Origin: Amorphoplanes friuliensis DSM 7358
GTDB lineage: Bacteria; Actinomycetota; Actinomycetes; Mycobacteriales; Micromonosporaceae
Length of the DNA: 64,000 nucleotides
Direction: 5' to 3'
Assembly: GCF_000494755.1 (NCBI RefSeq)
Contig: NC_022657.1
Span: 2,580,001-2,644,000 of the forward strand
This document shows, in pieces, positions 27,996-37,395 of the stretch. The first letter of the stretch is position 1. The number at the start of each line of letters is the position of its first letter. The notes beneath the pieces are model-generated. The model did not search any database. It was given only the letters and a program-made list of their open reading frames with translations, and was not told the DNA's origin. The translations under genes and the position numbers were made by a program.

Positions 27996-30851
27996 TCAAA
28001 GAAAGCTTCGCCCGTATTGTAGGGCTTCGCTAGCAGTGCTTAAAAGCGGCACGGTCCGCTCGTTGTTACCGGTCGGCGCGAGCGGCTCGAGGGACGCCCC
28101 GAGCCGGGTCAACAGCGCTTCTGCCTGCCGCAACTCATACCGGTAGCTGAATTGGGGGCCGTCGGCCCACGCCTGCCGTCGTGCCTGCTGCGCCTGCTCG
28201 ATCGCCTCATCGAGCTGGCGGAGTTCGGTGAGCGCCATCGCGCACAGGTAGTGCGGACGATCGAACAGGTGTAGCCGCGGCATGCGGGCGAAGCACTCCG
28301 CCACCGTCTGGGTGGCCTCTGCGCGCCCCAGCTTCGCCAGCGTGACGGCACTCTCGATCGGTATCGCCTCTTGGCCGCCGATCCGGCGCAGGCGATCGAT
28401 CCGTTCGGCCGTCGTGGCTGCGAGACCCAGATCGCCGGCTTCCAGAGCGATGCGAAATTTGAGCGTCGAGAACGCCAGACGGCTACGCCAGTCGACGTTT
28501 CCCTTCTCCAGGTGGTCGAACGCCGCTGACGAGAATGTCCGGCCCGACCGGAACTCCGCGACCATGCGCCAGTAGCGGACGTCATTGGCAAACCACGGAT
28601 TGGCGTCGGACTGGGCGCTCGTCGCAATGTCCTGCAGGGTCGCGCGTGCCGTCGCGACATCGTCGTTGAGCAACACGAGGATCGCCCGCCGCAGCGCCAA
28701 TGTAGGCAAATCTGCGTTGGCGACGTCGGTCTCCCCGGTCCCGAGGATGGCAACCACCGCGGCGTGCCGGGCCAGCTGGCCGGCGGCCCGGTAGAACGCC
28801 GCCAGGCGGCCCAGCGATCGCCGAATCTCACCTTTGTCGGCGTCCGTCAAGACTAGGTCGAGGTTGATCAGCTCCATCTCGATAGCCTGGTCGTGTTTTC
28901 CGGCCATGTGCAGCGCGAGCGAGTGGTCTGCCCGGGCGCCGATCACGTTGGTGCGCCGGAACGGCTCGAGTAGCTCGACTACGCTGGTGTTGGCGCCGAG
29001 CTGCAGCAAGAGTGGTTCCATGAGTGATCGGTTCCACAACGCGTACGCCTCGCCGTACTGCTGGGCGCCGGTTAGTGCTCGGAACAGCGAGATTGTCTGC
29101 GTCCGGTCCTCCACGCTCGACACCGTGCCAGCTTCCTCTGGCGGCAGAGCCTGGAAGTGGTCCCGGATGCGAGCGTGGGCGCTGAACTTGTCGGTGCCCT
29201 CCAGTCGGTCGTAGGCAAAGGCCCGGACGATGGGGTGCATGTCGTAGGTGTTCATTTGGCGGTTCCACCACAGCAGACCGCGCACCTCGAGGTCGCCGAG
29301 CGCGGCGTCCAACAACGCGCCGGCGCGGGCCTTCGACAGGCCGTCCGCCGCCAGCGGGTTGATGCTTTCCAAGACGTCCCAGTGTACCGTTCCGGACAAC
29401 GCCGAGATCCAGCTCAGCAGCCGTGCGGTGCCGGGCTCAAGGTCCCGCATTGCCGCCTCGAGGATGTGATGTCGTCGCCTCGCCAGCTTGGGGTCGTCTA
29501 CGCGGAACGACTGCCCGGCAAGCCAGGCGCTCAGGTTGCCCGGCGCCGGACGGTAGTTTCTCGCAAGGCCGGCCACGATCGCGATGAGCAGCGGGTGGTT
29601 GCCCAGCCCGTGCAGGAACGAAAGGGCCTCTGGCCCCGCGGTGACCTCGAGCCGGGTCAGCAGCGCCCGGACATCGGCGGCGAGCAGACCGGGAAGTCGC
29701 CAGCGCTCAACGCGGGGGAGTAGACCGCCGCTAGGCCCCTCCAGCGCGTCTGGCACCATACGAGTGCTGATCAGCACTTTGGACGGGGAAGCGTGCACCA
29801 GCCCGCGCACGAACTCGTAACCCAGGGTGTCGATCATCGAGTGCTTGTTGGCGCGGCGGTCGGCCTCCACGTCGTCCTCCGTCACCTTCGACGGGTCGAA
29901 CTGGTGGTACGCCGTGAGCAGCCGCTCGAAGCCGTCGAGGACCAGCAGGTACGCGCCGCGACGCAGCTTGGCATCGACGAGGAGCGGCAGCTCGTCGCGG
30001 CCGATGCGGGACTGTTCCTTGCCGGACGTTAGGTAGCTGAGCAACTCGCGCAGGAACCGTTCCATCGACGGCGAGCCGTCGTAGAAGCTCCACCAGAAGA
30101 TGCCGGCGGGCTTCATTACGGACTTGGCCCGGGTGTTCGTCCAAGCCCAGGTCAGAGCACTCTTTCCCGTCCCGCCAATCGCTTCGACTACAAGCACCGG
30201 GTCGTCCGAGCGTGCCCAGGCGTCCAGACTGCTGAGGTCGGCACGCCGGCCGGTGAAGGGAGTACCGCCTACGTAGGACGGCATAGCGCACAGGTGCGGC
30301 GGTGAGGGTAGCGTGCGGTCTTCGCGGAACCAGGGGCCGCGCACCTTCGCCGCCTTGACCTCAGCGCCTTCGGCCGTCGGCCGGTATGGCATCAGCGCCT
30401 CGTAGAGGTCCATGCGAAAGTTCTCGAGACCGGCGAACTTTTTGACGGTGTGTGCCGTCTTTACCCGTGTAATGAAGCGCTGCAGTGCCGCCAAGTCCTC
30501 GGCATAATGGCTTAGGGTAGCCGCGCTGCGGGGCGGCCCGGACCACGGGAACCCGTCGGTGGCGACATAGGCCAGCACGGGAACGCCCTGCTGCATCGCC
30601 CAGTCGTACTCGAGCTCCGTGTAGGACCGGTCATAGCCGGCCGGGCGCACGCCGTAGCGGTCCGCCAGCAGCAAGATCAGCACCTGAGCTGACCGGATCT
30701 TGGCCTGGCATACCTCTAACGGCGGCTGGTCGTCGGCGGTAAAGCGTTCCATGGCGACCGGCGTGATCTCATGCCGGCTGCACGCGTCCGTGGCCGCCGC
30801 ACGGTAGTCGTCCAGAGATCCGGAGGCGCTCGAGATGAAAGCGTACGTCAA
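27996..30851 (-). CDS. DUF4062-STAND NTPase with C-terminal TPR-like repeats
   Basis: A 951-residue NLR-like protein. Residues 1-110 are DUF4062 (TYAFISSASGSLDDYRAAA, VAMERFTADDQPPLEVCQ, YTELEYDWAMQQGVPVLAYV). A STAND ATPase follows, with Walker A AIGGTGKSAL near residues 224-233, Walker B LLVLDGFERLL with Asp306, and the sensor VLISTRM. A winged-helix region then leads to TPR-like repeats to the end. Such proteins act as nucleotide-gated switches that sense foreign features through their repeats. The TTG at 30851 is placed at the first DUF4062 strand and lies 4 nt after the cold-shock gene stop, so translation is probably coupled. Confidence 0.85.
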   Translation of the reverse strand: MTYAFISSASGSLDDYRAAATDACSRHEITPVAMERFTADDQPPLEVCQAKIRSAQVLILLLADRYGVRPAGYDRSYTELEYDWAMQQGVPVLAYVATDGFPWSGPPRSAATLSHYAEDLAALQRFITRVKTAHTVKKFAGLENFRMDLYEALMPYRPTAEGAEVKAAKVRGPWFREDRTLPSPPHLCAMPSYVGGTPFTGRRADLSSLDAWARSDDPVLVVEAIGGTGKSALTWAWTNTRAKSVMKPAGIFWWSFYDGSPSMERFLRELLSYLTSGKEQSRIGRDELPLLVDAKLRRGAYLLVLDGFERLLTAYHQFDPSKVTEDDVEADRRANKHSMIDTLGYEFVRGLVHASPSKVLISTRMVPDALEGPSGGLLPRVERWRLPGLLAADVRALLTRLEVTAGPEALSFLHGLGNHPLLIAIVAGLARNYRPAPGNLSAWLAGQSFRVDDPKLARRRHHILEAAMRDLEPGTARLLSWISALSGTVHWDVLESINPLAADGLSKARAGALLDAALGDLEVRGLLWWNRQMNTYDMHPIVRAFAYDRLEGTDKFSAHARIRDHFQALPPEEAGTVSSVEDRTQTISLFRALTGAQQYGEAYALWNRSLMEPLLLQLGANTSVVELLEPFRRTNVIGARADHSLALHMAGKHDQAIEMELINLDLVLTDADKGEIRRSLGRLAAFYRAAGQLARHAAVVAILGTGETDVANADLPTLALRRAILVLLNDDVATARATLQDIATSAQSDANPWFANDVRYWRMVAEFRSGRTFSSAAFDHLEKGNVDWRSRLAFSTLKFRIALEAGDLGLAATTAERIDRLRRIGGQEAIPIESAVTLAKLGRAEATQTVAECFARMPRLHLFDRPHYLCAMALTELRQLDEAIEQAQQARRQAWADGPQFSYRYELRQAEALLTRLGASLEPLAPTGNNERTVPLLSTASEALQYGRSFL

Positions 30852-30855
30852 CCGA

Positions 30856-31080
30856 TCAGGCGATCTCGCGTGATGCGCCAAGTGGTCGCACCTGCGCGGC
30901 CTGCGGTCCCTTTTGACCCTGAGTGATCTCGAACTCGACCCGCTGATTCTCGTCGAGCGAGCGATACCCGTTCGTCTGGATCGAGGAGAAGTGGACGAAG
31001 ACGTCAGCACCGCCACCGTCCGGTGTGATGAAGCCGAAACCCTTGTCGGAGTTGAACCACTTGACCGTTCCCTGCGCCAT
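30856..31080 (-). CDS. cspA: Cold-shock domain protein
   Basis: A 74-residue single cold-shock domain protein that binds single-stranded nucleic acid. RNP1 KGFGFI and RNP2 VFVHF are intact ([33 protein letters not shown]). It is slightly longer than the common 67-residue form because of a tail LGASREIA. Its stop lies 4 nt before the TTG start of the DUF4062-STAND NTPase on the same strand, an unusual partner that suggests the two are co-expressed. Confidence 0.92.
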   Translation of the reverse strand: MAQGTVKWFNSDKGFGFITPDGGGADVFVHFSSIQTNGYRSLDENQRVEFEITQGQKGPQAAQVRPLGASREIA

Positions 31081-31235
31081 TTCAGTCTCCCGCGAGCGCG
31101 CCCGACACCTCTTTCGTCGGTGGCAAGAGTGTAGCGACTGGCGACCACTGAGGCGAGAAAACGATTCGGGCCGTTAGCGCGGCGTTGTTGCGTTGCCGAG
31201 ATCAGCGGGCACGTTGAGCTCGGTGCGGACGGGTG

Positions 31236-31965
31236 TCAAATCCTTTTTGCGAGTTCGGTGAACGCCGCGGCCATCCTCAGTGCCGGGTGGGCGTTGACTT
31301 CGAGTTCGTAGTGGCCGCGGCGCAGGTTCTGTACGGAGGCGTGACCGGCGATCACCACTTGTGCTGTCCGATCGGTCCGCAGGCCGCGCTTGGGTCTCAG
31401 CCGGCGTTTGAGCTGACCCTGATCGGCTTCTATCCGGTTGTTCGTGTACTGCTCGACGTTGTGCCCGCCGCCGGCGCCAGTTCCTCGAGCACGGCTGGGT
31501 AGACAGGTGCGGCGTCGGTGACCCCCTCGTTCGGGATGACCTTCAGCGTTCGAAGCGCTCGCGTGAGAACCGGCGAGCGGCTGCGGCGTCCCGCCGGGTC
31601 GAGAGCAGCACGTCGATGATCTGTCCGTGCTGGTCGACCGCGCGGTAGATGTAACGCCACGCTCCGTTGACCTTGGCGTAGGTCTCGTCGACGAACCACC
31701 GGCCGCCTGGCGCGTGCCGTGCGAATCATGCGGCGTCGGCCGGCAGCGGGGTAGAACGCTGCACCCATCGATAGGCAGCCTACGTGGTCGACGTCGATCC
31801 GCGCTCGGCGAGCAGTCCCTCGACGTCGCGGTACGACAGGCCTTAGCGCAGGTATCAGCGCACCGCCACCACGATCACCTCCGGCGGGAACCGGAACCCG
31901 GCGAACGCCGAGCGGGGATGAGACCAACGACGAAACCGAGCCGCGGACTTCATCGGTCAACCCGG
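31236..31965 (-). pseudogene. IS6-family transposase relic
   Basis: Read across frames, the minus strand gives SAFAGFRFPPEVIVVAVRW, SYRDVEGLLAERG, GGRWFVDETYAKVNGAWRYIYRAVDQHGQIIDVL, STRRDAAAARRF, and near the 3' end ASVQNLRRGHYELEV and AAFTELAKRI, the typical IS6 order. It contains at least four in-frame stops and two or more frameshifts, so it is dead. A possible outer repeat (ACTTAACAGAGCCC) lies near 31985-31998. Confidence 0.8.
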
Positions 31966-32296
31966 CCCGACCATCCAACCAGCCGACTTAACAGAGCCCA
32001 CCAAAGTCCGCAAGGCCACGTCAGGCTCTGCCACCGGCACCCGCTACTGCGCCTACGGCGCCACCCGATCGCCCGCTTCACCCGCTCGGGCGGTCATCGG
32101 GTCATGGGATGTAGGGACACGGAGCGCCCGCACGGCGCTGCTTCGCGTCTGTCACGCATCAAGCGATGTCCAGCACGACGGCTGCAGAGCCGAGCAACAC
32201 CACGCGGCTGGCACCCTCGCGCGAAGGCGCACCACAGCGACCGGACTGAGAAGGTTGAACTTCATCGGTGTTCCTGTGGGAACACCACATAGGTGC
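31966..32296. other. Intergenic, no gene seen
   Basis: About 330 bp between the IS6 relic and the truncated conjugation gene. Frames are open only by composition; none shows a ribosome site or a recognisable protein. It is probably the scar left by the insertion. Confidence 0.5.
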
Positions 32297-33205
32297 TTAG
32301 GCTACAACCGGCCACACAGGGCTACCAGATTGCGGTGCCATACCCTGACAGATAGGCATGCTGGTGGCCCGCCCGGCGTTGCCGCCGAAGCTGCGGCTCA
32401 CCCATTTCGGGACCCGGATGACCAGCCAGAGCAGGAAGCAGGTCATCAGCAGGTTGAACAACCCGCTCGGATCGTGCGGCAGGCCCAGCGCCGGCAGGCT
32501 CGCCTCGCCGCTGAGCAGGGTGGCCACCGCGGTGCGCAGAGCGACCGCCTGCAGTACCTGGATCAGCAGGCACCCGCCCAGCGCCCGCCACCAGGTGCGC
32601 GCCACCGGGTCGGTCTGCGGCAGGGCGTGGCAGAGCAGGGCGATCGGGGCGACCGCGCCGGCCACGATGAGCACCGACAGGCGTCCCAGCCAGCTGATGA
32701 CCAGCAGCACCAGCAGCACGGCGAGCTCGCGCAGGACCAGCGCCACCAGCAGTTGCTCGGGGTTGCCGGCGACATCGGTGATGATCCGCTTGATCTGGGC
32801 GAACGAGTCCGGTGAGCTCAGCGGGTCACCGGTCAGCGCCGCGGTCAGCGCGTTGGCGGCGGCGATCGCCGTACTCAGGATCGGTGTGGACAGGTTCGCC
32901 GCGGCGAAACCGATCAGCATCCGCGGCAGCAGTTCCTTGAGCGAGTACCGGTCCTGCACGGTCCCGTGGGTCATCGCCAGGAAACCGACCACGGTCACGA
33001 TCAACGCCAGGCAGGCATTGGGCGCCAGCAGCGCGCGCCGCGACATGAAGGAGACCTGCGGCAGCCCGGTGACGTCCGGGCTGGTGAACACCGTGTTCGA
33101 CAGCAGGCTCAGCACCCAGTTCAGGGCGGCCATCGTGCTGGCCGTCATCCAGGTGACGACCCCGTCGATCATCGCGTTGATCAGGCCTGCCGACCAGGCA
33201 CCCAT
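32297..33205 (-). CDS. VirB6/TrbL-like conjugal transfer membrane protein, probably 3'-truncated
   Basis: A 302-residue protein with six or more membrane helices: an N-terminal amphipathic stretch (GLINAMIDGVVTWMTASTMAALNWVLSLL), several helices in LACLALIVTVVGFLAM, VALVLRELAVLLVLLVISWL and CLLIQVLQAVALRTAV, and a final FLLWLVIRVPKWV. This is the pattern of actinobacterial type IV secretion channel proteins. After GNAGRATS the C-terminus turns unrelated and stops next to the IS6 scar, so the end is likely cut. It follows the pilin-like gene by 2 bp. Confidence 0.75.
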   Translation of the reverse strand: MGAWSAGLINAMIDGVVTWMTASTMAALNWVLSLLSNTVFTSPDVTGLPQVSFMSRRALLAPNACLALIVTVVGFLAMTHGTVQDRYSLKELLPRMLIGFAAANLSTPILSTAIAAANALTAALTGDPLSSPDSFAQIKRIITDVAGNPEQLLVALVLRELAVLLVLLVISWLGRLSVLIVAGAVAPIALLCHALPQTDPVARTWWRALGGCLLIQVLQAVALRTAVATLLSGEASLPALGLPHDPSGLFNLLMTCFLLWLVIRVPKWVSRSFGGNAGRATSMPICQGMAPQSGSPVWPVVA

Positions 33206-33207
33206 CG

Positions 33208-33546
33208 TCAGACCCCGAGGATGCTCTTGACGATGGCCACCACGACCGGGGCCAGTGCCGCCAGGGCGTAGCCCAGGATCGCCGACTTGAACGCACCCTT
33301 GGCCTTCTCGATCTCGCCGGGGTCGCCGCCGGCCATCACGTAGCGCACACCGCCGAGGGTCAGGAACAGAGTGGCCAGCACCGCGAGGATGCCCACCAGC
33401 CAGCCGGTGGCGTTGTTGAGGATTTTGGTCAGCTGGGTGGTGCCGGCGTCGGCGGCGTACGCGGGGCTCGCGAGCACCGCGAAGCCCAGCAGCACCACCG
33501 CGGTCGAGACCATGGCACCGGCGAGACGGTTGCGGATGTGCTGCAT
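33208..33546 (-). CDS. VirB2/TrbC-like pilin
   Basis: A 112-residue protein with a signal peptide (AGAMVSTAVVLLGFAVLASPAYA, cleavage after AYA near residue 31) and two further helices (GWLVGILAVLATLFLTLGGVRYVMAGG and AILGYALAALAPVVVAIVKSILGV). The short polar loop GDPGEIEKAKGAFKS between them is typical of the VirB2-type family. The ATG at 33546 has GGAGGA upstream. It is paired with the VirB6-like gene; the rest of a transfer operon is absent here. Confidence 0.82.
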   Translation of the reverse strand: MQHIRNRLAGAMVSTAVVLLGFAVLASPAYAADAGTTQLTKILNNATGWLVGILAVLATLFLTLGGVRYVMAGGDPGEIEKAKGAFKSAILGYALAALAPVVVAIVKSILGV

Positions 33547-33812
33547 CGCAGCTCTCCTCCATAGGTGGCAGCCCTCAGCGGGCTGCGGCAGCGGGTGAAG
33601 GCCTGCGGGAGGCGGAGTGGGAGCCGTTCTCCCTTCCGTCCGGTGCGGTGTCGTGGCATGCGTGACCGGGTCCAGCCGGTCCGCGCTCCCGCAGGCGGTG
33701 CAGGGCTCTGGAGATGCAGGAGCGTCTGCGATCGGGGAAATGCCGGCGTGTGAGAGCGGGCGCGATGACCGGCACCGCTCACCCGCGCTCACACGCGGTC
33801 ACGGCGGCGGGT

Positions 33813-34568
33813 TCAGCTCTGCAGGATTTCGCCGAGGCCGAGGTCGCCGGACTGGATCGCCCGGCGCAGCCGTAGTTCTGCGCGCCGGCGCCGGCCCGCG
33901 ACGGTGTTGGGCAGTTCCCCGAGCCAGGCGGCGACATCCTTGACCTGCAGGCCCTCGAGGCGGGTAGCGCCGATGAGCTGGGCTTCGCTGCGGCTGAGCA
34001 CTCCTGCGGTGACGGCGTCGGCCAGAACCAGATCGGGGTGTCCCCACGGCGGGCGGGGGCTGCGCGATGCGAACGGTGCCCAGCTGCCGGCCTCGACTCC
34101 GGCGCTCTGGAACGCCTGGCGCACGCCGGCCTTGCGCCCGGCGTCGATCAGCCGGGCGCACAGGGAGCTGTCGTGCAGGTCGACCTTGCGCAGCGCGCTC
34201 ACGAAGCCTTCGGCCACGGCGGACTCCAGATCGTCGCGGTCGCTGCGCCAGGAGGTGCCGAGTTGCCGTACGGCGCGGCGCAGGCCGGGCATCGCCATGC
34301 CGATGGCGGCGACCAGCCAGCTCGAGTGGTCTTCGCGGGCCCGGCGGATCAGTTCGCGCCACACCACGTCGCGGGTGTGCAGGCTGACGGCCGGGCGCAG
34401 CAGCAGATCGCGCAGCGGCATCAGCAACAGCCGGCCGGCGGGCAGGTCGGCGCCGAGGTCGGCGCCGTCGAGGTAGAGGTTGGTGGGTTCGGCGGCGCTG
34501 CGGGTGAAGACGTACTGCGCGACCTGCAGCGCGGAGGTCGAATACAGGGGACGGGAACGAACGGCCAT
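33813..34568 (-). CDS. Sigma-factor-like / HTH protein of the conjugative remnant
   Basis: A 251-residue protein. The C-terminal 60 residues resemble a sigma region 4 helix-turn-helix (LSRSEAQLIGATRLEGLQVKDVAAWLGELPNTVAGRRRRAELRLRRAI). The middle part (DDLESAVAEGFVSALRKVDLHDSSLCARLI) resembles sigma region 2 weakly. It has no anti-sigma partner. It lies upstream of the pilin and channel genes on the same strand with a 266-bp gap, so it may regulate transfer functions. The identity as a sigma factor is inferred. Confidence 0.6.
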   Translation of the reverse strand: MAVRSRPLYSTSALQVAQYVFTRSAAEPTNLYLDGADLGADLPAGRLLLMPLRDLLLRPAVSLHTRDVVWRELIRRAREDHSSWLVAAIGMAMPGLRRAVRQLGTSWRSDRDDLESAVAEGFVSALRKVDLHDSSLCARLIDAGRKAGVRQAFQSAGVEAGSWAPFASRSPRPPWGHPDLVLADAVTAGVLSRSEAQLIGATRLEGLQVKDVAAWLGELPNTVAGRRRRAELRLRRAIQSGDLGLGEILQS

Positions 34569-35095
34569 CTCGTGCTCCGAAGGCGAGGGCCCGCGTCATC
34601 GCACGGCGCGAGCGGAGCACCCATCAACGCCCGGCCGCTGTCACAGCACTCTGACGCCGTGCGCTCATGCCGTCGCTACGCCGATCGCGTCGTAACAGAG
34701 CAAAGTCGCAGCTCAGAACCTCTTTGTGATCGCAGTGACCGGCGGATCGGTCACACCGTGGCAGTGCCCTGAGTTCGGCCCGGAGCCCTGACAGCTGCAG
34801 GTCAGCCCGTCGTGAGACAGCGTGTTGCCGTGTCAGACGGCTCGAGAGGCCGATGCGCCGGAGGTTCAGGCCGGGTCTCGTGCGACAGCTTCCACGGTGG
34901 CTGTGGCAAGTTCCCGCCCATCGTGGCGTCCGCAGCCGTGTGAGTGCGTGTGACTCCGTGTGAGCCGATCATGGCGACCGTTGCCATCCGGGCGCTCTTA
35001 CGGTGACCTTGGCGCACTGTCACACCGCACGGGTCTCGCGGGAACGGCAGGCGCCGCCTGTGCCGATCCTTCGCCGAGCACCCGGGAGGCATCCG
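34569..35095. other. Divergent intergenic region, no gene seen
   Basis: About 530 bp between the minus-strand sigma-like gene and the plus-strand DUF2637 gene. It must hold both promoters. Several GTGTGA-type short repeats lie around 34940-34965, but I cannot assign an operator or origin. Confidence 0.4.
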
Positions 35096-36292
35096 ATGGC
35101 CGCTGGTGGCATCACCGCACTGCGCAACCTCGCCGCCGGTGCGGTGGCGGGGATCGCTGCCTGGTCGTCCTGGTATCACATGTCGCATCTGGCGCGGCTG
35201 CACGGTGAGCCGGCCGAGGTTGCGGTGGCGCTGCCGTTGACGGTCGACGGGATGCTGATCGTGGCGACGATCGTGATGGCCGATGACAAGCGCCGCTACG
35301 GTGTGGTGCGCCCGGTCGCGCGTATCGCCTTCCCGATCGGTGTCATCGCGTCGGTCGCGGCGAACATCGCCGGCGCCGACCCGACGCTGTGGGCGCGTTT
35401 CATCGCCGCATGGCCGCCGATCGCGTTATTGCTGATCGTCGAGATGCTGGCCCGCCCACCGGCGGGATCCGCCGCCGTACCTGCCGGCACCGAGCAAGGT
35501 CCGCGGCCGGGAGAGGCGGAACCCGTGGTACCGCACACGGCGATCGGCGAAGTTCCGCCGCAACCCCAGGTTCCGCCGCAGCGGGAAGTTCCGCCCGCCG
35601 CCGGGGGAGTCGGTGTTCCGCGACTGAGGCACCCAGCGGCGTACCCGGAACTGGTTCCGCTACCGCCACATGTCGTATCTGCTGCTGCCGGAACCTCCGC
35701 CGGCGGCGCAGCTGGGCATCGGATGCCCAGCAGCAACTCCTCCCGAGAGGAGCAACTCACCGGTGGCCAGAACGTCGATGCGACGCAGGTTCCGGTTCCG
35801 CTCACTACGGGTTCGCAGGTGCACCTTGAAGTACCGGTTGCGGCGGAACTTGCAGGTGTCGAGGCGGATGGGGAAGTTCCGTCGGCGGTGGGGCCGGCCG
35901 GACGCGAGGCCGGCCTGGTTGCGGCGGAACCACTTGCTTGTTCCGACGAGGCACCCAAGAAGTTCCGGTCGGCCCTGGCCCCAACAGACAGAGCAGCTGC
36001 GGACCGGCTGCACGTCGTCGCCGATCTGCGCACTCCTGAGCGGCCTGCGCACCGTAGTACCGGCGAAGGTGGATCTGCACCACAGCAGCCGTCGGCGCAG
36101 TCAAATTCGGTCATCGCCGGTGCTGACGACAACTGCGGGAAGCGGACTGCCGGTGACGTCCGCCGACCGGCGGCGACCACGCGCCAGCTGGCACTGACGA
36201 TCATGCAGGAGGAACCGAAGCTGACCCGCGTCGAGGTCGCCCGGCGGCTGGGCGTCTCCACGCGCCGGCTTCGCGAGGTCCTTGCCGGCTGA
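35096..36292 (+). CDS. DUF2637 (SpdB-like) membrane protein with C-terminal HTH
   Basis: A 398-residue protein. The N-terminal DUF2637 region (about 1-125) has four helices (LAAGAVAGIAAWSSWYHMSHLA, AVALPLTVDGMLIVATIVM, IAFPIGVIASVAANIAGA, WPPIALLLIVEMLA). A long Pro/Val/Glu-rich linker follows, and a C-terminal HTH (LTRVEVARRLGVSTRRLREVLAG) closes it. DUF2637 proteins occur in actinobacterial conjugative plasmids and ICEs. The ATG at 35096 is preceded by GGGAGG at 6 nt. The linker DNA carries an extreme cluster of the hexamer GTTCCG/CGGAAC. Confidence 0.78.
   Translation: MAAGGITALRNLAAGAVAGIAAWSSWYHMSHLARLHGEPAEVAVALPLTVDGMLIVATIVMADDKRRYGVVRPVARIAFPIGVIASVAANIAGADPTLWARFIAAWPPIALLLIVEMLARPPAGSAAVPAGTEQGPRPGEAEPVVPHTAIGEVPPQPQVPPQREVPPAAGGVGVPRLRHPAAYPELVPLPPHVVSAAAGTSAGGAAGHRMPSSNSSREEQLTGGQNVDATQVPVPLTTGSQVHLEVPVAAELAGVEADGEVPSAVGPAGREAGLVAAEPLACSDEAPKKFRSALAPTDRAAADRLHVVADLRTPERPAHRSTGEGGSAPQQPSAQSNSVIAGADDNCGKRTAGDVRRPAATTRQLALTIMQEEPKLTRVEVARRLGVSTRRLREVLAG
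35517..35967. repeat. Cluster of 15 GTTCCG/CGGAAC hexamers inside the DUF2637 gene
   Basis: GTTCCG starts at 35552, 35570, 35588, 35615, 35654, 35789, 35795, 35876, 35940 and 35962. CGGAAC starts at 35517, 35646, 35689, 35844 and 35925. About 0.3 would be expected in 451 bp of 70% GC sequence, counting both strands. The copies fall in several codon phases and on both strands, so the constraint appears to be on the DNA and not on the protein. Confidence 0.85.
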
Positions 36293-36346
36293 ACCGTCAC
36301 CACGGCCCGACTTGCCAGCGCTTCCTCGAAGACCAGCGGCGACTAG

Positions 36347-37293
36347 AGCGAATCTGATGGATCATCGCGGTTGTTCATGATCGATCGTTGGTGTGTTGTG
36401 GCTGGTGATCTGACTGATCAGGATTGGGAACGTCTGGAGCCGTTGCTGCCGAGCATGGACCCGCAGCGTGGCGGCCGATGGCGTGACCATCGCCAGGTGA
36501 TCAACGGGATCCTGTGGCGGACCGAGAACGGCGCGAAATGGCATCAGGTCCCGGACCGTTACGGGCCGTGGAAGACCTGTTACCACCGCTTTTCGCAGTG
36601 GGAACAGGACGGCACCTGGGCCAGGATCGAGAAGCGGTTGTAGAGCGACGCGGACGCTGCAGGCGACCTGGACTGGCGTGCGCAGGTCGACTCAACCGTC
36701 GTGCGTGCCCACCAGAACGCTGCGGGCGCTCGTAAAAGGGGCTGAGTCCGGCCGAATCGCGGGCAGCTCAAGGGATCGGCCGCTCCCGAGGAGGCCTGAC
36801 CAGCAAACTGCATCTGCTCGCCGAAGGACGCGGCCGGTCCCTGGTCACCCGAATCACACCGGGACAGGCCTCGGACACCAAAGAACTCGTGACGTTGATC
36901 GACGCCGTCAGCGTGGCCCGGCCCGGCGGACGAGGCCGCCCGCGTAAGCGTCTCGACCACCTGACCGCGGACAAGGCCTACGGCTCCCGGGCGAATCGCC
37001 GATCGCTGCGCTCGCGCCGGATCCCGCACACCATCCCGGAACGCGACGACGTTCTGGCCGGCCGCGCTCGCCGTGGTGCTCGCGGCGGTCGACCGCCGAT
37101 CTTCAACCCCGACCGGTACAGGGACCGCAACCAGATCGAGCGGGCCTTCAATCGACTCAAACAGTTCCGGGCCGTCGCGACCAGGTATGACAAGCTCCGC
37201 GACCGCTACCACGCCACCGTGACCATCGCCTCGATCATCATCTGGCTCCGCGCCAACCCTGACAGAGCCCACCCATGATCCGTCAGATTCGCT
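36347..37293 (+). mobile_element. IS5-family (IS427-like) insertion sequence, inactivated
   Basis: The ends are inverted repeats: AGCGAATCTGATGGATCAT at the left and its complement with one mismatch at the right. Each end is flanked by CTAG (36343-36346 and 37294-37297), a palindromic 4-bp target as used by this group. The length is 947 bp. Confidence 0.85.
36377..37278 (+). pseudogene. IS5-family transposase, disrupted by an amber codon and a frameshift
   Basis: The reading starts MIDRWCVVAGDLTDQDWERLEPLLPS and runs to TAG at 36641-36643, where a Gln codon is expected (EKRL, stop, SDADAAGDLDWRAQVDSTVVRAHQ). Beyond it the frame closes at TGA after RKRG near 36744. The catalytic second half continues in another frame as SRGGLTSKLHLLAEGRGRSLV, ITPGQASDTKELVTLIDAV, LTADKAYGSRANRRSLR, NQIERAFNRLKQFRAVATRYDK. 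DDE-type motifs are visible in both halves. The amber makes it defective even if the second break is a programmed frameshift. Confidence 0.85.
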
Positions 37294-37395
37294 CTAGGGC
37301 ACGCTGCGTGTATTCGTACCGCAGCCCCCTGACACGGACGCACATCTTCAGCGGTGCCGTCATGTGTGAGAGGACGCTCGGCAATTCTGAGATGC

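Noticed and set aside
35540..35970. GTTCCG hexamers explained as a simple Val-Pro protein repeat
   Set aside because: Only eight copies encode Val-Pro; the other seven are in other codon phases or the reverse orientation.
36678..36947. A third frame within the IS5 element as an additional gene
   Set aside because: The catalytic transposase sequence is in a different frame; this one has only basic low-complexity residues.
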